NCBI GenBank assembly: GCA_011009095.1 | Contig: VTPC01091262.1 | Location: 62,001-126,000 of the forward strand | Origin: Ignelater luminosus | Lineage: Eukaryota; Arthropoda; Insecta; Coleoptera; Elateridae | Reading direction: 5' to 3' | Length of the DNA: 64,000 nt | Shown here: positions 32,985 through 44,994 of the stretch, one piece after another | Numbering within the stretch: position 1 is the stretch's first letter | How the letters are laid out: each line of letters begins with the position of its first letter | Position numbers and translations under genes: made by a program | The notes under the pieces: model-generated | The model's input: the letters and a program-made list of their open reading frames with translations, nothing else | What the model was told of the DNA's origin: nothing | The model's database searches: none

Positions 32985-33666
32985 AGCAGAAGAAAATAGT
33001 GACTCGATGTTACTGCACACTTGACACGCTTTTTTCGGCCGTGGAAATAAAAGCGTCTTCCACTGCGGCGACTGCTGCTTTGTTTCAGAGTCATAACCGT
33101 ACATCTACGATTCATCACCAGTGCACATCCGAATCCGATAGTCTTGCTGGTCATTCTTATTGCGACGAGCAAGCCTGCTGCAACTCTGCAACATCCGCTA
33201 CAATTTGTTGACATGTTCCTTATGATATACCAACACAATTACAAACGTTATGAATGGTCTACCTTCTGCTTCACGGACAACATCACGCACTTTTGCGATC
33301 ATTTTGGAAGTTGTGCATGATGATGGTTGACCTGAATGTTTGTCATCTTCCACCTATTGCCGGCTTTCTTTAAACCGCCTGAACCACTCAAATGTTGTTG
33401 TTCGACCTGAAGCTGTGGGTTTCGGTAGCTGTGTTCTTGAGCTTGAAGCAAACTTTAATGTAGATTTTTTGCTTTTTGACATCAGCATTCTCGACATTTG
33501 CAAAAGCACAAGAAGCGGTGTAAAAAACGAATAGAAACCAGAAAACACGTGTATTCAAGAAGACGTCAGTTGGCAGGCTAATTGTCGAAACATGCACCAA
33601 AAGACACCTAGTGTTAGAACTACGTACCACTACTTGTTCACGCGGGAAATTCTGGGAAGCACCTCG
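32985..33666 (-). pseudogene. mariner element D, 5' half only
   Basis: On the minus strand MSKSKKSTLKFASSSRTQLP leads to TTTFEWFRRFKESRQ (33548 to 33354), then in shifting frames the block after the first helix-turn-helix, and finally MCTGDES-stop-MYGYDSETKQQ and SSQWKTLLFPRPKKA to about 32985. This is the N-terminal half of a mariner transposase up to just after the first catalytic aspartate (in TGDES). The C-terminal half and 3' end are missing. The 5' end is probably at 33666, where the minus strand reads CGAGGTGCTTCCCAGAATTT after TA (33667-33668). Confidence 0.75.
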
Positions 33667-33668
33667 TA

Positions 33669-36600
33669 TCTGGTGGTTCGTAATTTCTACATGGTTCGAA
33701 CTGAAACGCGTTAATGTAAACACAACTGCAAGATCAAAAAAACCCACCCATACAAACACCTGTAACATAAAAGTTTTCTAATTACCTTTTCAACGTATAA
33801 AAGCGAGGGAGTTTTACCGCGTATTGCATAACGAGAAGTGTTGCTTAATTGTTTGAATATTTGAGCTTATAATCGACTGGAAATTCTTTTTTTGGAAATA
33901 ATTTTTGTTTTAGACGGTTGAATGTTTAGTATTAGTCTATCAAATTTCTTTGTTTATCATTTCTTATTATTTAAATAATAGTTAGCAATTTACTGTGTAC
34001 GAGATCGATGCAATATCTGTCTTAACTAATTAAGTATACAAAACACTGAACTACTGTTTTTTGTGCAAACGAATAGCGATAGCTTGACATTCAGAATTAT
34101 ATCAAACTGAGTTTTCGTTTATTAAAAAGACTAAAGATTCTGGCATCCTTGGATGGGGGAAGTTTGATTTCTTCTCAAGCAATCTGAAAGAAATCCTATA
34201 ACGTTTGTGGCCAGTATAAATTGTAAAATTTGATTTTCTAAAAATTCAAAAGCTAAACTCTATAATATCACGGGACACCCCGTATAAAGGTCGCTAAGAA
34301 ATAAACGTTCTTTAAGTCCAAGGTCGCTATAAAATAACCTAGTTGTAAGATATTGATAACTGCCTTCTTCAAATTTAAAATGCGAGGTCCATAAATATGA
34401 ATTGAAGATTCTAGAAGCATTGACGTTTACAATTTTTAACACTACTTATAGTTCATATCTCTAATAGCTCTACAATCAAGAAAGTGTACATAGCATCTTG
34501 CTTGCTGATCCGAACACACGTGACTCGCACAAGATAATCGGAGCAAAAAGCAAACAAAGCGGTCGACTCGGCACACAAACAAAGACTGAAGTATTAAATT
34601 TTCTATAAAGAACATTTGAGTGATGTAAGCATATAATTTCGCAATCTCGTTGATTGGTAGCGGCACATTGCTACTAATAAAAATCACAACGTTTTTGAAA
34701 GCAAGTGTTGTAAGAAAATAACAGTTTTGTTGGACGGTTTTAATATGCTCTATCAGAAATTGATTGTTATTGTTTTATATGCTCAATCGCTCAATACATA
34801 AGTGCCTTAAAAATATTAAAATTAACTAAAGAAAAGAACCATGGAAAACATTAATTACTAGATTAGTAAAAAACAAGTCCTTTTGATCGCATCAAGTATT
34901 ATGAATGATTTTTATCCTGTTGTCAACTGGCAACAACTTGGACCATCAAAACGATCTCAAACTGGAAGACCAAACAAAAAGGTTTGAAAAATTCTGTTAT
35001 ACACCTAAAAGATACCAAGTGAAGAATTTGTGTAAGAAATAACTTTGGCTGCCCATAAGATTCAAGACTAGGAAGTGAACTGTAAGCGTATGATCAGTTC
35101 AGAAAAAGCCTACTAATTATGTTAATGCTGCAATATGAAATGCTTCAAAAAGCAACATCCGACATCGGTTGCTGAAATATAGTGCTATCGTTCGGAAATT
35201 GAAGTCAACTGTCAATTGTTCTACTACAGAATCTGCTTGACCATACTACAACAGAAATTTTCAATGCTAAAACTGAAGGTGAGCTTACACCTTTGGATGA
35301 GGAAGTGACTTTATTTTTTAAAGCGAATGTGACGAGTCATTCGGTTACAATGGGTACGAATAATTACATAGCAAAGGAGATAACTTTACTGAATATTGGA
35401 AGAAACAAGAGATATTTCAGACTAATAAAGTTCCAATTTTTAAAAGAATGGCTGAAATTGCAAGAGTACAATCAGAAATTTAAATTTGTTCGTTGTAATA
35501 CTGACTCATTTATCTCAGGTATGTTAATGGCCCACTTGTTGATTTGTTAATCAAATAATTTACTTTTTACAAAAACTAAATTAAAATACAAAATAAAAAA
35601 TGATTACACTGCCTGGCGATTATAACGAGAACGTTTCCCAAATTCCACATGCGAGAACATTTACGGTATGGTTTAACATCTACGCGACCATCGCACGTTG
35701 CGGTCCCTGGTTCATGAAGGAGGACTTGCTAAAACTACCTGTGGTAGTAAAAATTGAAATCTTAAATCAGTTAGTAGCATGTATACATAATGCCGCTAAC
35801 TCCATCCGCCAGAATCGTGGGAGTATTTGAAAAACTTTTCAATGCTTACATGATGGTGGAATACTAATGTAAAAGCAAGTTTCTATTTACTTCTTATGTA
35901 TAACTTAGGCAATGTTTAAAACATTCGTGAAAACTCTCTGATTCAATATTTAAAATCAATAGTCAAGTGGTACATGATACTCCAACAAACAATTCATCTA
36001 ACAAGCATTTTTCGTTACTACCTTCGTAAACAACTTTAAACTTGAAAATTTCTTGACATTTCATCTGATAAATATGGAAGATTCTACCCAAATTCCAAAT
36101 TGTAATGTATTAAGAGCAAAAAAAAAGAAAATTATTTTACTCCTTACCTGTAGATTTGTTGTGTTGGCTTGAAAAACTGGCTTCTTCCACAACAAATAGC
36201 GCTTTCTGATTAATAAAGAGCATTTGAAAGTCATATTACATTAGTTAATTTCTTCTTGTTTTGTTCATTGCAATAATATCTTTGTGAACACACCTCGTAT
36301 GTAGAGTTTTTTTTATTGCCTTTAGTTTCTTTACAAAACGACTTTAAAATATTGAACGCTTTATTGTATTAAAAAAAATCTGCTCTCTATCTTCAATTGC
36401 AGAACGCTGTTAAACTGTCAGACGCAGACGATTTATTGCTTATAGTGGGATGAGGACATCTTGCCCTATCTTGCAGAATATTTCTTGCTAACCAGTTAGG
36501 AACCTGTGAGGTTCTTGATCGTTTAATAGGACTTAGATACTACCAGCTCGATTACTTTTGCCAGAGTCTTTGAAGTTAAGCAGCTCTCCGGCAGGTCGTG

Positions 36601-37063
36601 TGAACCTACAATTCCGTCATCCCGTACGGGACGTTACTGTACGTGGACAGTGTTTCCATTATAGGAAAAACTCTATTTACCGTATCGTCTCGTACCTAAC
36701 CTAACCCAATGAATAGATCCCCTAGTGTAGTTAAGTACACCGTGATTAAAAGGAACTGACACGTCTGAAGTTGGCTACTTAAGAGTTTTATATCAAAATT
36801 ATATTCCTTTATTGCCGACTATTTTTATTCCATTTAGACTAAATGAAAACTGTCATTGTCGTCAGCTGTTTTGTGTTGTTTATCACCGATCTTTCACCGT
36901 GCTGTTGTGCATTATTGTTTATTTTTGTTATTTCTGTTATGATTATTATTATAGCATTTGTTGTTCTTGCGTAAAATAAAATCGGATTTGCAAAACCTGC
37001 TTTGAAATATGTTTTAATATTAATTTTTTTTCTTTAATAAATACAAATACATATTATTTTTAT
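33669..37063. other. no firm feature; scattered element ends
   Basis: I see no gene. A mariner-type end (minus strand TACGAGGTGTGTTCACAAAG) lies at 36277-36298 and a TATACGGGGTGTCCCGTGAT end on the minus strand at 34265-34284, each without a recognised partner. Open frames at 35293-35550 and 35600-35830 have no motif I can name. Confidence 0.45.
36555..36620 (+). repeat. possible 5S-rRNA-like SINE head
   Basis: TTGAAGTTAAGCAGCTCTCC at about 36571 resembles the internal promoter region of eukaryotic 5S rRNA (C-C-G-A-A-G-T-T-A-A-G-C-A-G-C). The identity is short and the rest of a 5S gene is not there, so at most this is the head of a 5S-derived SINE. Confidence 0.2.
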
Positions 37064-37065
37064 TA

Positions 37066-37226
37066 CAGTGGAACCTCCATAACTCGAAATCCAAGGGGCG
37101 CGATTATAGAAAATGCGAATTACGGAAAATTGCGTGCAATTGGTATTGAAATGCAAGGGGACGCAATAAATTTCGAGTTGAAGAGAAATTTGAGTTACAG
37201 ACGTTCGACTTATGGAGATTCCACTG
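37066..37226. mobile_element. 161-bp MITE with TA duplications
   Basis: Left end CAGTGGAACCTCCATAACTC and right end (reverse complement) CAGTGGAATCTCCATAAGTC form terminal inverted repeats of about 23 bp with few mismatches, flanked by TA (37064-37065 and 37227-37228). Internal sequence repeats the inverted theme (AAATTTCGAGTTGAAG, GAAATTTGAGTTACAG). No coding capacity. The terminal sequence resembles pogo/Tigger-type elements, which also use TA. Confidence 0.9.
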
Positions 37227-37499
37227 TATATAGTTTTTAGCACAATTCTCATTTCATACAATTCCCATTGCGTCTAATATTAGTACTCTTATTATTTCTA
37301 ATATGCGGACAATCAGGATTTGTATGTGTGCCGCACACTTCAATTTATATTGATCACCTTGTGTTATTAATGGAATGTAGCCGCAACGGATTTCAACTAG
37401 TTGAGTACTCTAATTCCCTGAATACGAGGATGTGATGACGGAACGATTTCTAGACGGTCTAGACACAAAGGATCGTCCTTTGTTTTGTTGGCAGATAGT

Positions 37500-37860
37500 C
37501 TGTATTTTAGGAATGGCTGATGCTATTGAGATGGAACTCTGAAGGTTGCGTGTGGTGGGGGAAGAGCATTTATACAATATGGACACCATCGATGGTTTTT
37601 TTTGTTTCTTTGACAGATGTTTTACATCTCTGGACCGGCTGTCCTGTCGAAATGGAACGTTAACGTTTGGGTGTGGTGGGGGAATGAGTTTAAAACGATC
37701 CGCCATACACCGATTGTCTTGTTTTCTGGGCAAAATCAAACCTTTAGTCACCGATGTTATCGTGTTGGCCAATTAAGCACATGTCTGCAAACAAAAACGA
37801 ACCCGATCAGTGGCCGCCTCGAAGCGCCGGAAAGAGGCCCTGGAGGTTGAGCAGCGGACT
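37500..37860. repeat. short direct duplication in a GC-richer patch
   Basis: GTGTGGTGGGGGAA occurs at 37550 and again at 37671, with about 40 bp of weaker similarity before each (GATGGAACTCTGAAGG and GAAATGGAACGTTAACG). Spacing is about 121 bp. No gene recognised; frames on both strands are unexplained. Confidence 0.4.
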
Positions 37861-38352
37861 TTGGCGTTAACCGGCAAGCTCTTATATATTTTATTATTTA
37901 TTTGTAGATATTTAAATATTGTGCATTTATCGGACGCAAATATGTCATAATTAATTTTAGTTTAAGCTGCATTAATTAAAGAAGATACGTCCCCAGCTAT
38001 TTATAAACTGAACTAGATAATTGTATTCTTCTGTTTGTTTTGCTCGGTGACATGGTTTTTAAGTTACAGATATTTTGTGTGATGCATCATCTTAGTATTT
38101 TGTTTTTTAATATATTTATCAGGTTTTGTTTTGCGTTTGGATGCTTTTGCTTGAAGCAATTACAGTTAAACGAGACAATTGTGGCTTGCTATTCAGTTTT
38201 AACGTACCGTTTGTTTAAGTTTATCCGAGTCGTTAGCGATTGACTTATGCCGATATCTTGCTATATTGAACGATATTTATTGTCACTGGCGTCCATTGGT
38301 TTTAACCGTTTACCTACTTCGCCTTTTGAAAGTAAGCTGGCACCTAGCTTTA

Positions 38353-39628
38353 ACACATGGGCTGAAAAAACACGGTTTTTTTTGTTTAAAATTAGCTTTA
38401 TTCATCAACGTAATTTCCATCAAGAACAACGCAATCATTCCAGCGCCGCTCTAACATTTCAATACCACTTTTGTAGAACGATTTATCTTTTGCCTCAAAA
38501 TAGGACTGAGTTTCAGCGATAACCTCTTCATTCGAGCGAAATTTCTTACCGGCAAGCATTTTTTTTTAGGTCTGCGAACAGCCAGTAGTCGATGGGAGCC
38601 AAATCTGGCGAATACGGTGGATGTGGGAGCAATTCGAAGTTCAATTCATGTAGTTTTGCCATTGTTTTGATTGACTTGTGACACGGTGCGTTGTCTTGAT
38701 GAAACAAAATTTTTTTCTTTGCCATATGCGGTCGTTTCTTTGCAATTTCGGTCTTCAAACGCTCCAATAACGCTATATAATATTCACTGTTGATGGTATT
38801 TCCCTTCTCAAGATAGTCGATGAATATTACACCACGCACATCCCAAAATACCGAGGCCATAACCTTTCCAGCCGATTGTTGTGCTTTCGGTCGCTTTGGA
38901 CGAGGTTCACCAATTGCTGTCCACTCAGATGACGATCGTTTTGATTCCGGAGTGAAGTGATGGGTTCATGTTTCATCCATTGTTACATTTCGACGCAAAA
39001 ATTCCGGTTTGTTACGATTAAACATGGCCAAACACTGCTCAGAAACATCAACACGTTCTTGTTTTAGGTGAACAGTGAGCAAACGCGGCACCCACTTTGA
39101 GCAGAGCTTTCTCATAGTCAAATGCTCATGCAATATAAAGCCAACACGTTCTTTTGATATCTTTACAATGTCAGCTAACTCACGCAACTTCACTTTTCGA
39201 TCATTCAAAACGATTTTGTGGATTTGTTTTCATGTTTTCTGGTGTTACCGCCTCATTTGGACTTCAACTGCGTTCTGCATCATCGGTGTCTCTACGACCA
39301 GGTTTGAAGTCAGCAAACCAACGTTTTATTGTTGTTTCTGATGGAGCGGAGTCCCCATAACACTTTTCAAGCCATTGCTTCGCTTGAACGGTATTTTTTC
39401 CCATCAAGAAGCAGTGTAAAATTAAAACACGAAATTGTTTTTGATCCATTGTTTTGAAAATAACAAAAGTAGCGTCACTCTTAGCACAATAACTCACAAA
39501 ATAATGAATAGAATATCATGAAATTTTAACAGCTGTCTTTTGAAGGTTAGTACTAACTGAAAAAGCGGTGAATGCAATAGAACTAGCGCCATCTATTTGT
39601 TAGGCCTGGGACTTTTCAGCCCATGTGT
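38353..39628 (-). mobile_element. mariner element E, complete ends, inactive
   Basis: 1276 bp. The ends share a perfect 16-bp inverted repeat (ACACATGGGCTGAAAA at 38353-38368, complement at 39613-39628), then diverge. TA lies at 38351-38352 and 39629-39630. The transposase on the minus strand is broken in several places. The terminal repeat differs from elements A to D, so it is a separate subfamily. Confidence 0.93.
38440..39449 (-). pseudogene. mariner E transposase, broken
   Basis: From MDQKQFRVLILHCFLMGKNT (ATG 39449) through YGDSAPSETTIKRWFADFKP to AERS, then a frame change, KLRELADIVKISKERVGFIL, KWVPRLLTVHL, NVTMDET with a TGA in place of the usual W, then MASVFWDVRGVIFIDYLEKG, HQDNAPCHKS and YSPDLAPIDYWLF. 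The three catalytic aspartates are all present and the last two are 34 residues apart (DD34D). After KKNACR at 38546 the frame is lost and the C-terminus is readable only in pieces. At least two frame changes and one stop. Confidence 0.88.
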
Positions 39629-39630
39629 TA

Positions 39631-42148
39631 TAGTCAAATCCACCCGTCTCCGATCTTCCGAGCTGGCAAAATGTCACAGTAGTCGTATGTTATATGGGCA
39701 GTGTTTGTGTATGTCTATATTTATATGCTTTGAATAAATTGTTATATTATTTCTTATTGACGCATATTCTTATTACGTTTTTATTTTTTGAAATGGATAT
39801 TTCCTCTTTCGTCGTGATATAGAATAATATTATAAAAACTTGCTAGAATCGCAAAAACAGTATATCCTGTTTTGGAAAAGAACAGAACGAACTTTTAATT
39901 GAAGGAACATTTCTAGAACAGAGGATGAAGCATCCCAGTACATTTTATGCATTTAAATCTAAGTTTGTTGATGAACCAAATCTGTTAGAGAAGTTAAGGT
40001 TCTAAGAATTCCTTGATTGTTATTACAATAGACTTCCTTATTGCATTAGAAGACTATGAAGTCTGATCTCTTTAATAACCAAACCGGAAAATTTAGTCTA
40101 CGAAATTAATTAGATCCTGCGTCGACAAATTATCATTGTTAAAGTCGAACATTTCTTCTAATAGTTTTATTCAATTATAAAGTCCCAAAACACTCTAATT
40201 GTTTTAAAGAGCTTGAAAAGACCCAATTTATTCACGTAATAAACGCGTCGGTCGCAGTGTATAGGTATGCCGATGTTAATGAACTTCAAAAATATTCAGA
40301 AAGTTTATTGAATTCCTCCCAAACGGTCTTTAAGTGTTTTGCTTTGTAAAGGAAATATAATTCATGGATTAGTTTCAGCACGTTAAGCAAGCAAGCAGCA
40401 TGTTGTTAATAGTATTTTTGATAAACACTTTGTAAATGTGACAATTCCATTAATAAATTTGAAATTTAAATTGCGTTAAATATGCAAATCTGACGAAATT
40501 AATCAAAATACAACGTGCCATGTATATAGCTACTCCAATTTCGATTTTAATTGTGCAGCCGTCTTTTGAGGAGGGCAGGTTTAATATTTTATTCATCGGT
40601 GTAGACGTTCTTGAATTGTACTTGAAGTGGGACTCATTTTGTTTAAAGCAAACCATTAATACTATAAATTCTGAACTTGTTAATTAGTAGCAGTTCCTTG
40701 GCCTTCATTAATTCTCACTGTCAATGGTTCATTAGATATTCTGGCCGCTTTTCTTTAATTCCATTTACGGCATACTCGGTTAAATTATTTTCTTCGTAAA
40801 TTCGTTTTAATATTACTCTTTTGTAATTTGTGCGTCTTTGTCCTCGACATTTCGTCCGTTCTGTAAACGATTCTGGGTCTAATGTGCCTTACCAATGATT
40901 TGTTATCGGTTCGAACTAAACTTCAGTCCAAATTGCAAAAATAATAAATTGTTTCGTTGGATGGTTTTTCTCTCATTTCAGATCTGAAAACTAAAATTGA
41001 AGGAGTTTTCCGATTCTCCAGGTAATTTATAAAGGGTCTTAAAAACAATTTGGTTTTTAGGAAGAGCTTTTAGTGGTAATTGTTTAATGTTAATTAATCC
41101 TTATAAGTGATTTTCCTGTTACGAGTTTCTTAATTACGTAAAGGCAGCAATTATTTTTATTTAAGTATTTAAATGAAAAACTGATGTTCTAATTTTAGTA
41201 AAACTATTTTAATTTTAACGAAATGTAAGGTCGTAAGATTAAAGATGCTGATCCTTTGGTCGCATTACTAAGAAGAAGAAGAAGTACTGAGGCAAAATGT
41301 AAATGAACGAGATAAAATCTGTGTTTTGTGCAGTTGCTTTAAAAGCCTATGTATTTATATCTTGGTATAATGTAAAGACTTGGAAGGCTAGTAACTATCA
41401 GTTTATTTGCTTAAATTTTGTTTGTAAACAGTACAAAAATTTATTGGTGCAACTGTCTCATACCTGACTGCTAGGGAAACTTACACATCCAAGCAAAGTT
41501 ACGATAGCTGCAATTCAACAAGACAGGACGTTTGAATACAGCCGACGCTGAATTTTCTCGAAAGTTTAAAATTAACAATTGGTTTGTTGATAGCTAGCTG
41601 TTTTAGCGGCTAAAAATGGAAGTAGAAAGTTACTAATAATTTCTTGATAAAATTATTTGTGTTATCGTTTGAAAATATTATTTATAAAAAAGTCTTAGGT
41701 CTCCAACTAAATCTTTTATTAGTATTTTGTTGTAGCAATAGAATTTTAAGCGAGCTTTGGTTTATGCAATGCCTTGAAGTGACACGTCCTTGTTTTTTAG
41801 CAATTTTTTTTATTTTTGGCTACTTTAAAAGTCTTTTCGTGGAGCCTGGCAGGTAAAAAACCGTTTCTATTAACTTAATAAAATATAACAATAGTTAAAT
41901 TCGAATTCTACAGGGAAAAGCCATATGGGTTTGAAACAGTTTAGGAAACGCTTCAGTAGTTTTCCATTGTGTTTGACTCATTCGTAAACGCTAATTTTGG
42001 TATATCAATCTCACTAATTCAATTCTATAAAGTTTTTGAAATTACCACGACAGTTGCTACATTGTTTGTTTAAGGGATATGAAACATCCTTAACCATGCG
42101 TGGTGTAAATTAGAATAACCTAAAATAGATAGGAGGACGGTTTTAAGG
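39631..42148. other. no recognisable feature
   Basis: AT-rich DNA. A short AAG run sits at 41271-41284. No motif-bearing frame. Confidence 0.55.
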
Positions 42149-42149
42149 T

Positions 42150-44580
42150 TGCGCCTTGCAGTTGCAGATTTTCATTTTTTGTGTGGGGATTTATTTGCAA
42201 GAAAGCTTTCTTGGCATACAGATAGCTTTCTCTTTGAATTGGAATTTTACCATCATATTGAAATCCCAATCTTCGGAAAAGCCGATGCCTGCGGTATCAA
42301 GCCTCGATCTTGCTCCTTCAATAACCTTTCCAAACGAAACTATTGTAAAGTTAGGCATCGTGCTACAAACTTCATAGAGAAAACTACTCACAGCGACCAA
42401 AGCGTAGGAGTTACCCTTCTGTAACCTATTAAAAAAATAAGAAATACAGAAAATAGCTCTGTAGGCCAGCTTATCTGGTTTGCAGACAACTCTTATTTTA
42501 ACTTAGGTTGCAGGTGTGAAGACAATTTTAATATAGATCGGGAAGTACAGGTAACTTACCAACTTAGTTATATTAAGCGATAATTTAATAAGAAATTCCA
42601 ATTTTACCTTTAAATTCTAAGAAGAGACCACCAGCAATCTACACAAAACAAATTAACAGTTAAAAGGTTCGCTGATTGATTGATTAAATGAGTGTCGAAC
42701 AATACAATGACAGAAAGTGCATGTTGATCTTACGCGGGAATTCAAACCCGCAGGATCGACTTAAACTACAAAGTGGATTTAAAAATGTAATCGATGATTT
42801 TCAATCCCGTTTATACTTATTTAGTCCAATTTGGGATTTCTAGATAACTATTTGATAAAAATAAAATTTTTACACGGGACAACAACAAATATCTAAAAAG
42901 CTTTCAAAATTCCAGAATATTCTAATTTTTTAAAAGAAACCGATTTAGATCTTGAATACAATGATGATTTAAGAGAATCTTCTGAAAAAGAGTTGAATAT
43001 TTACAGGTTCGAGATTATAATAAAGAATTTCTACTAACCTAATTTAATTGCATTTTGTCGGAGCTTTAAAAATCCAAACGTAGCCCCAGTTTGTGATGTT
43101 TAGTTTCACGTTTTGAGCTGCTCGAATAGACCAGCAGTTGATCTGTGTTTTACAACGTTTTAGAGGAAATTACAATAACGTGGAACTCAATGTATCAAGA
43201 TCAAGTTACGTCTTCTCAACTACCTTTTTAAAGGAAACTATCGTTAACATCAATAATGATCGTGTTTTGAGCTTACGCCTGGCGTGGCAGCCAGCGACTG
43301 GGCTTAGTTCTAATTCATTAGGACTCTTCTTTAAAATACCCCGTAGAGTTTATAAAAACCATTCTAAAAATTTGATAAGTTAGTAACTTAAAACACTTAG
43401 TTACTGTGTCGTGCTAAGGTGGCCCTTCGGGTTGTTGATAACATGACACTTTTTTAACTTTTAAGAGTTTTGCAACTCTCTCTGTTCAAACAACTTTGAC
43501 TTTTCTAGTAATTTTGTTAAAGGGAACTTCTTAATGGTGAGCGTCGTGCTCTGCAATCTTTAAACGGGTGATCTATGGCAACCAGTGATTCAGCTTCACT
43601 TGTCTAAGAATATTAGAAGAAATCATGGTAAGGCAGAGAATCACACTTAATTGTCTTTTAATACAATGCTTGCAGCGACCATTTCTACTTTGCCCTTCCT
43701 TGACAATCTTCTCACAGGAAACGATCGTAACGTTATGTAAGGTTTCAACTTCAGCTCTTTGAAATACCGCCTGCGGTATCAAAACCAGTGCCTCGCCTTT
43801 TTAACAAAACTATTTTAAAAAAAAAACAAGCTATACGTTCACTAAACGGGCTATTTGTGACGGCTTATCTTTGGGCTCTGATCTTCCAGCAACATTCATA
43901 GAGAAAACTACGTACGGTTTTATCTTCCCCAGCAACCTTGTAAGGAGAAACTTTATGATATCAGATGTTGTTTTCTGTTTCCCGAATAGGCCATTTATAG
44001 CAGTCAGCAATTAGCCTTCGTCTTTCCCAATAACTTAGAGGATATCGTAATAAGGTCCAGCTCGGCGCTTTACGTTTTCCAAAATGGCTTCCAGACAAGT
44101 TTCCAGGCCATCCGCAGAGGCTTATGTTTAGAGTTCGAACTTGCAGCAACATTCATAGAGGAAACTAAGTAGGGCTTTACTTTTCTCCACCAACCTTGTT
44201 AGAGGAAACTTTATGATGTCAAGTGTTGTTTTGTACTTCCCGAATGGGCCATTTATAGCAGCCAGCAGTTAGTCTTAGTCTTTCCCAATGACTTAGAGGA
44301 AATTGTAATAAGGTCCAGCTCGGCGATTTACGTTTTTCAAATTGGCTTCCAGACAAAGTTCCAGGCCGTCCGCGGAGGCTTATGTTTAGAGTTCGATCTT
44401 CCGGCGACATTAATAGAGGAAACTACGTAGTGCTTTACTCTTTCTCAGCAGCCTTTTTAGGGGAGACTTTGTGATGTCAAGTGTTGTTTTGTGCTTCCCG
44501 AATGGATTACTTAGGACAGCCAGCAATTGGCCTTCGTCATCTCCAATAACTTAGAGGAAATCAATGTGCTTGTATCAGTT
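42150..44580. repeat. degenerate tandem array, clear 258-bp period at its right end
   Basis: The clearest part has three units with a 258-259 bp period: AACTTTATGATATCAGATGT near 43948, AACTTTATGATGTCAAGTGT near 44206, GACTTTGTGATGTCAAGTGT near 44465, each followed by GTTTT, a short spacer and TTCCCGAAT. Inside each unit a shorter motif TTAGAGGAAACT or CATAGAGGAAACTA recurs every 45-120 bp (43897, 43937, 44028, 44150, 44197, 44287, 44408, 44454, 44548). Looser copies reach back to about 42300 (TCATAGAGAAAACTACTC near 42373; TTTTAGAGGAAATTAC near 43160; AAAGGAAACTATCG near 43231). Two units keep a parallel 63-codon open frame on the minus strand, which I read as shared ancestry and not as genes. 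Confidence 0.75.
42723..42760. other. 38-bp hairpin, tRNA T-arm-like
   Basis: The minus strand folds as GTCGATC-CT-GCGGG-loop TTTGAATT-CCCGC-GTAA-GATCAAC, with 6 of 7 outer and 5 of 5 inner pairs. The inner part looks like a tRNA T-arm, but no tRNA fits around it. Confidence 0.35.
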
Positions 44581-44994
44581 TAGAATATGGGTAAGATCTA
44601 CTTTAAGAGATAGAAAAAAGTGCCCTAGGTCAAGTATTTGTCAAAATTTGGTTTGAATCTTCTCAACGAAGAAACGCAGGTGAATATCCTCTTCGAATTA
44701 TTGAAACGACAGCAATGTGTTGCGACTAGTCGACTTGATTCAAAAGGTACTGGGGTTCATGTGCAATTAAGATTGGAGGTACGGTAAGCCTTCGTATGTA
44801 TCGTATATGAATAAAAGATAATTATTAAACGGAGAAGATGGTGTGTGCGATAAATTCTTGGTAAAGGTTTTAATCAATCAGCATTTTTCAACCTAAACAT
44901 TACAGTTTTCATGATGAAGTTCCTTGTTGAAGAAAGACTCAGTGTCTGAAGCTGATGCTATAGTACATCACAGAGCACAGCAAACATGATGAAG

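Noticed and set aside
35293..35830. Two open frames of 85 and 76 codons
   Set aside because: No recognisable motif, different frames and no supporting context. They could be relic pieces of an element, but I cannot support it.
36690..36715. CCTAACCTAACCC, like the insect telomere repeat TTAGG
   Set aside because: Only two units, inside ordinary AT-rich DNA. Too short to be an interstitial telomere.
37410..37850. Overlapping frames up to 120 codons on both strands
   Set aside because: A local direct duplication and GC-richer patch give open frames on both strands. No family recognised.
42723..42760. tRNA gene
   Set aside because: Only a T-arm-like hairpin is present; no D-arm, anticodon arm or acceptor stem could be placed around it.
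43961..44410. Two parallel 63-codon frames on the minus strand
   Set aside because: They are the same frame in two units of the 258-bp tandem repeat. The third unit does not keep it, so no coding constraint is shown.
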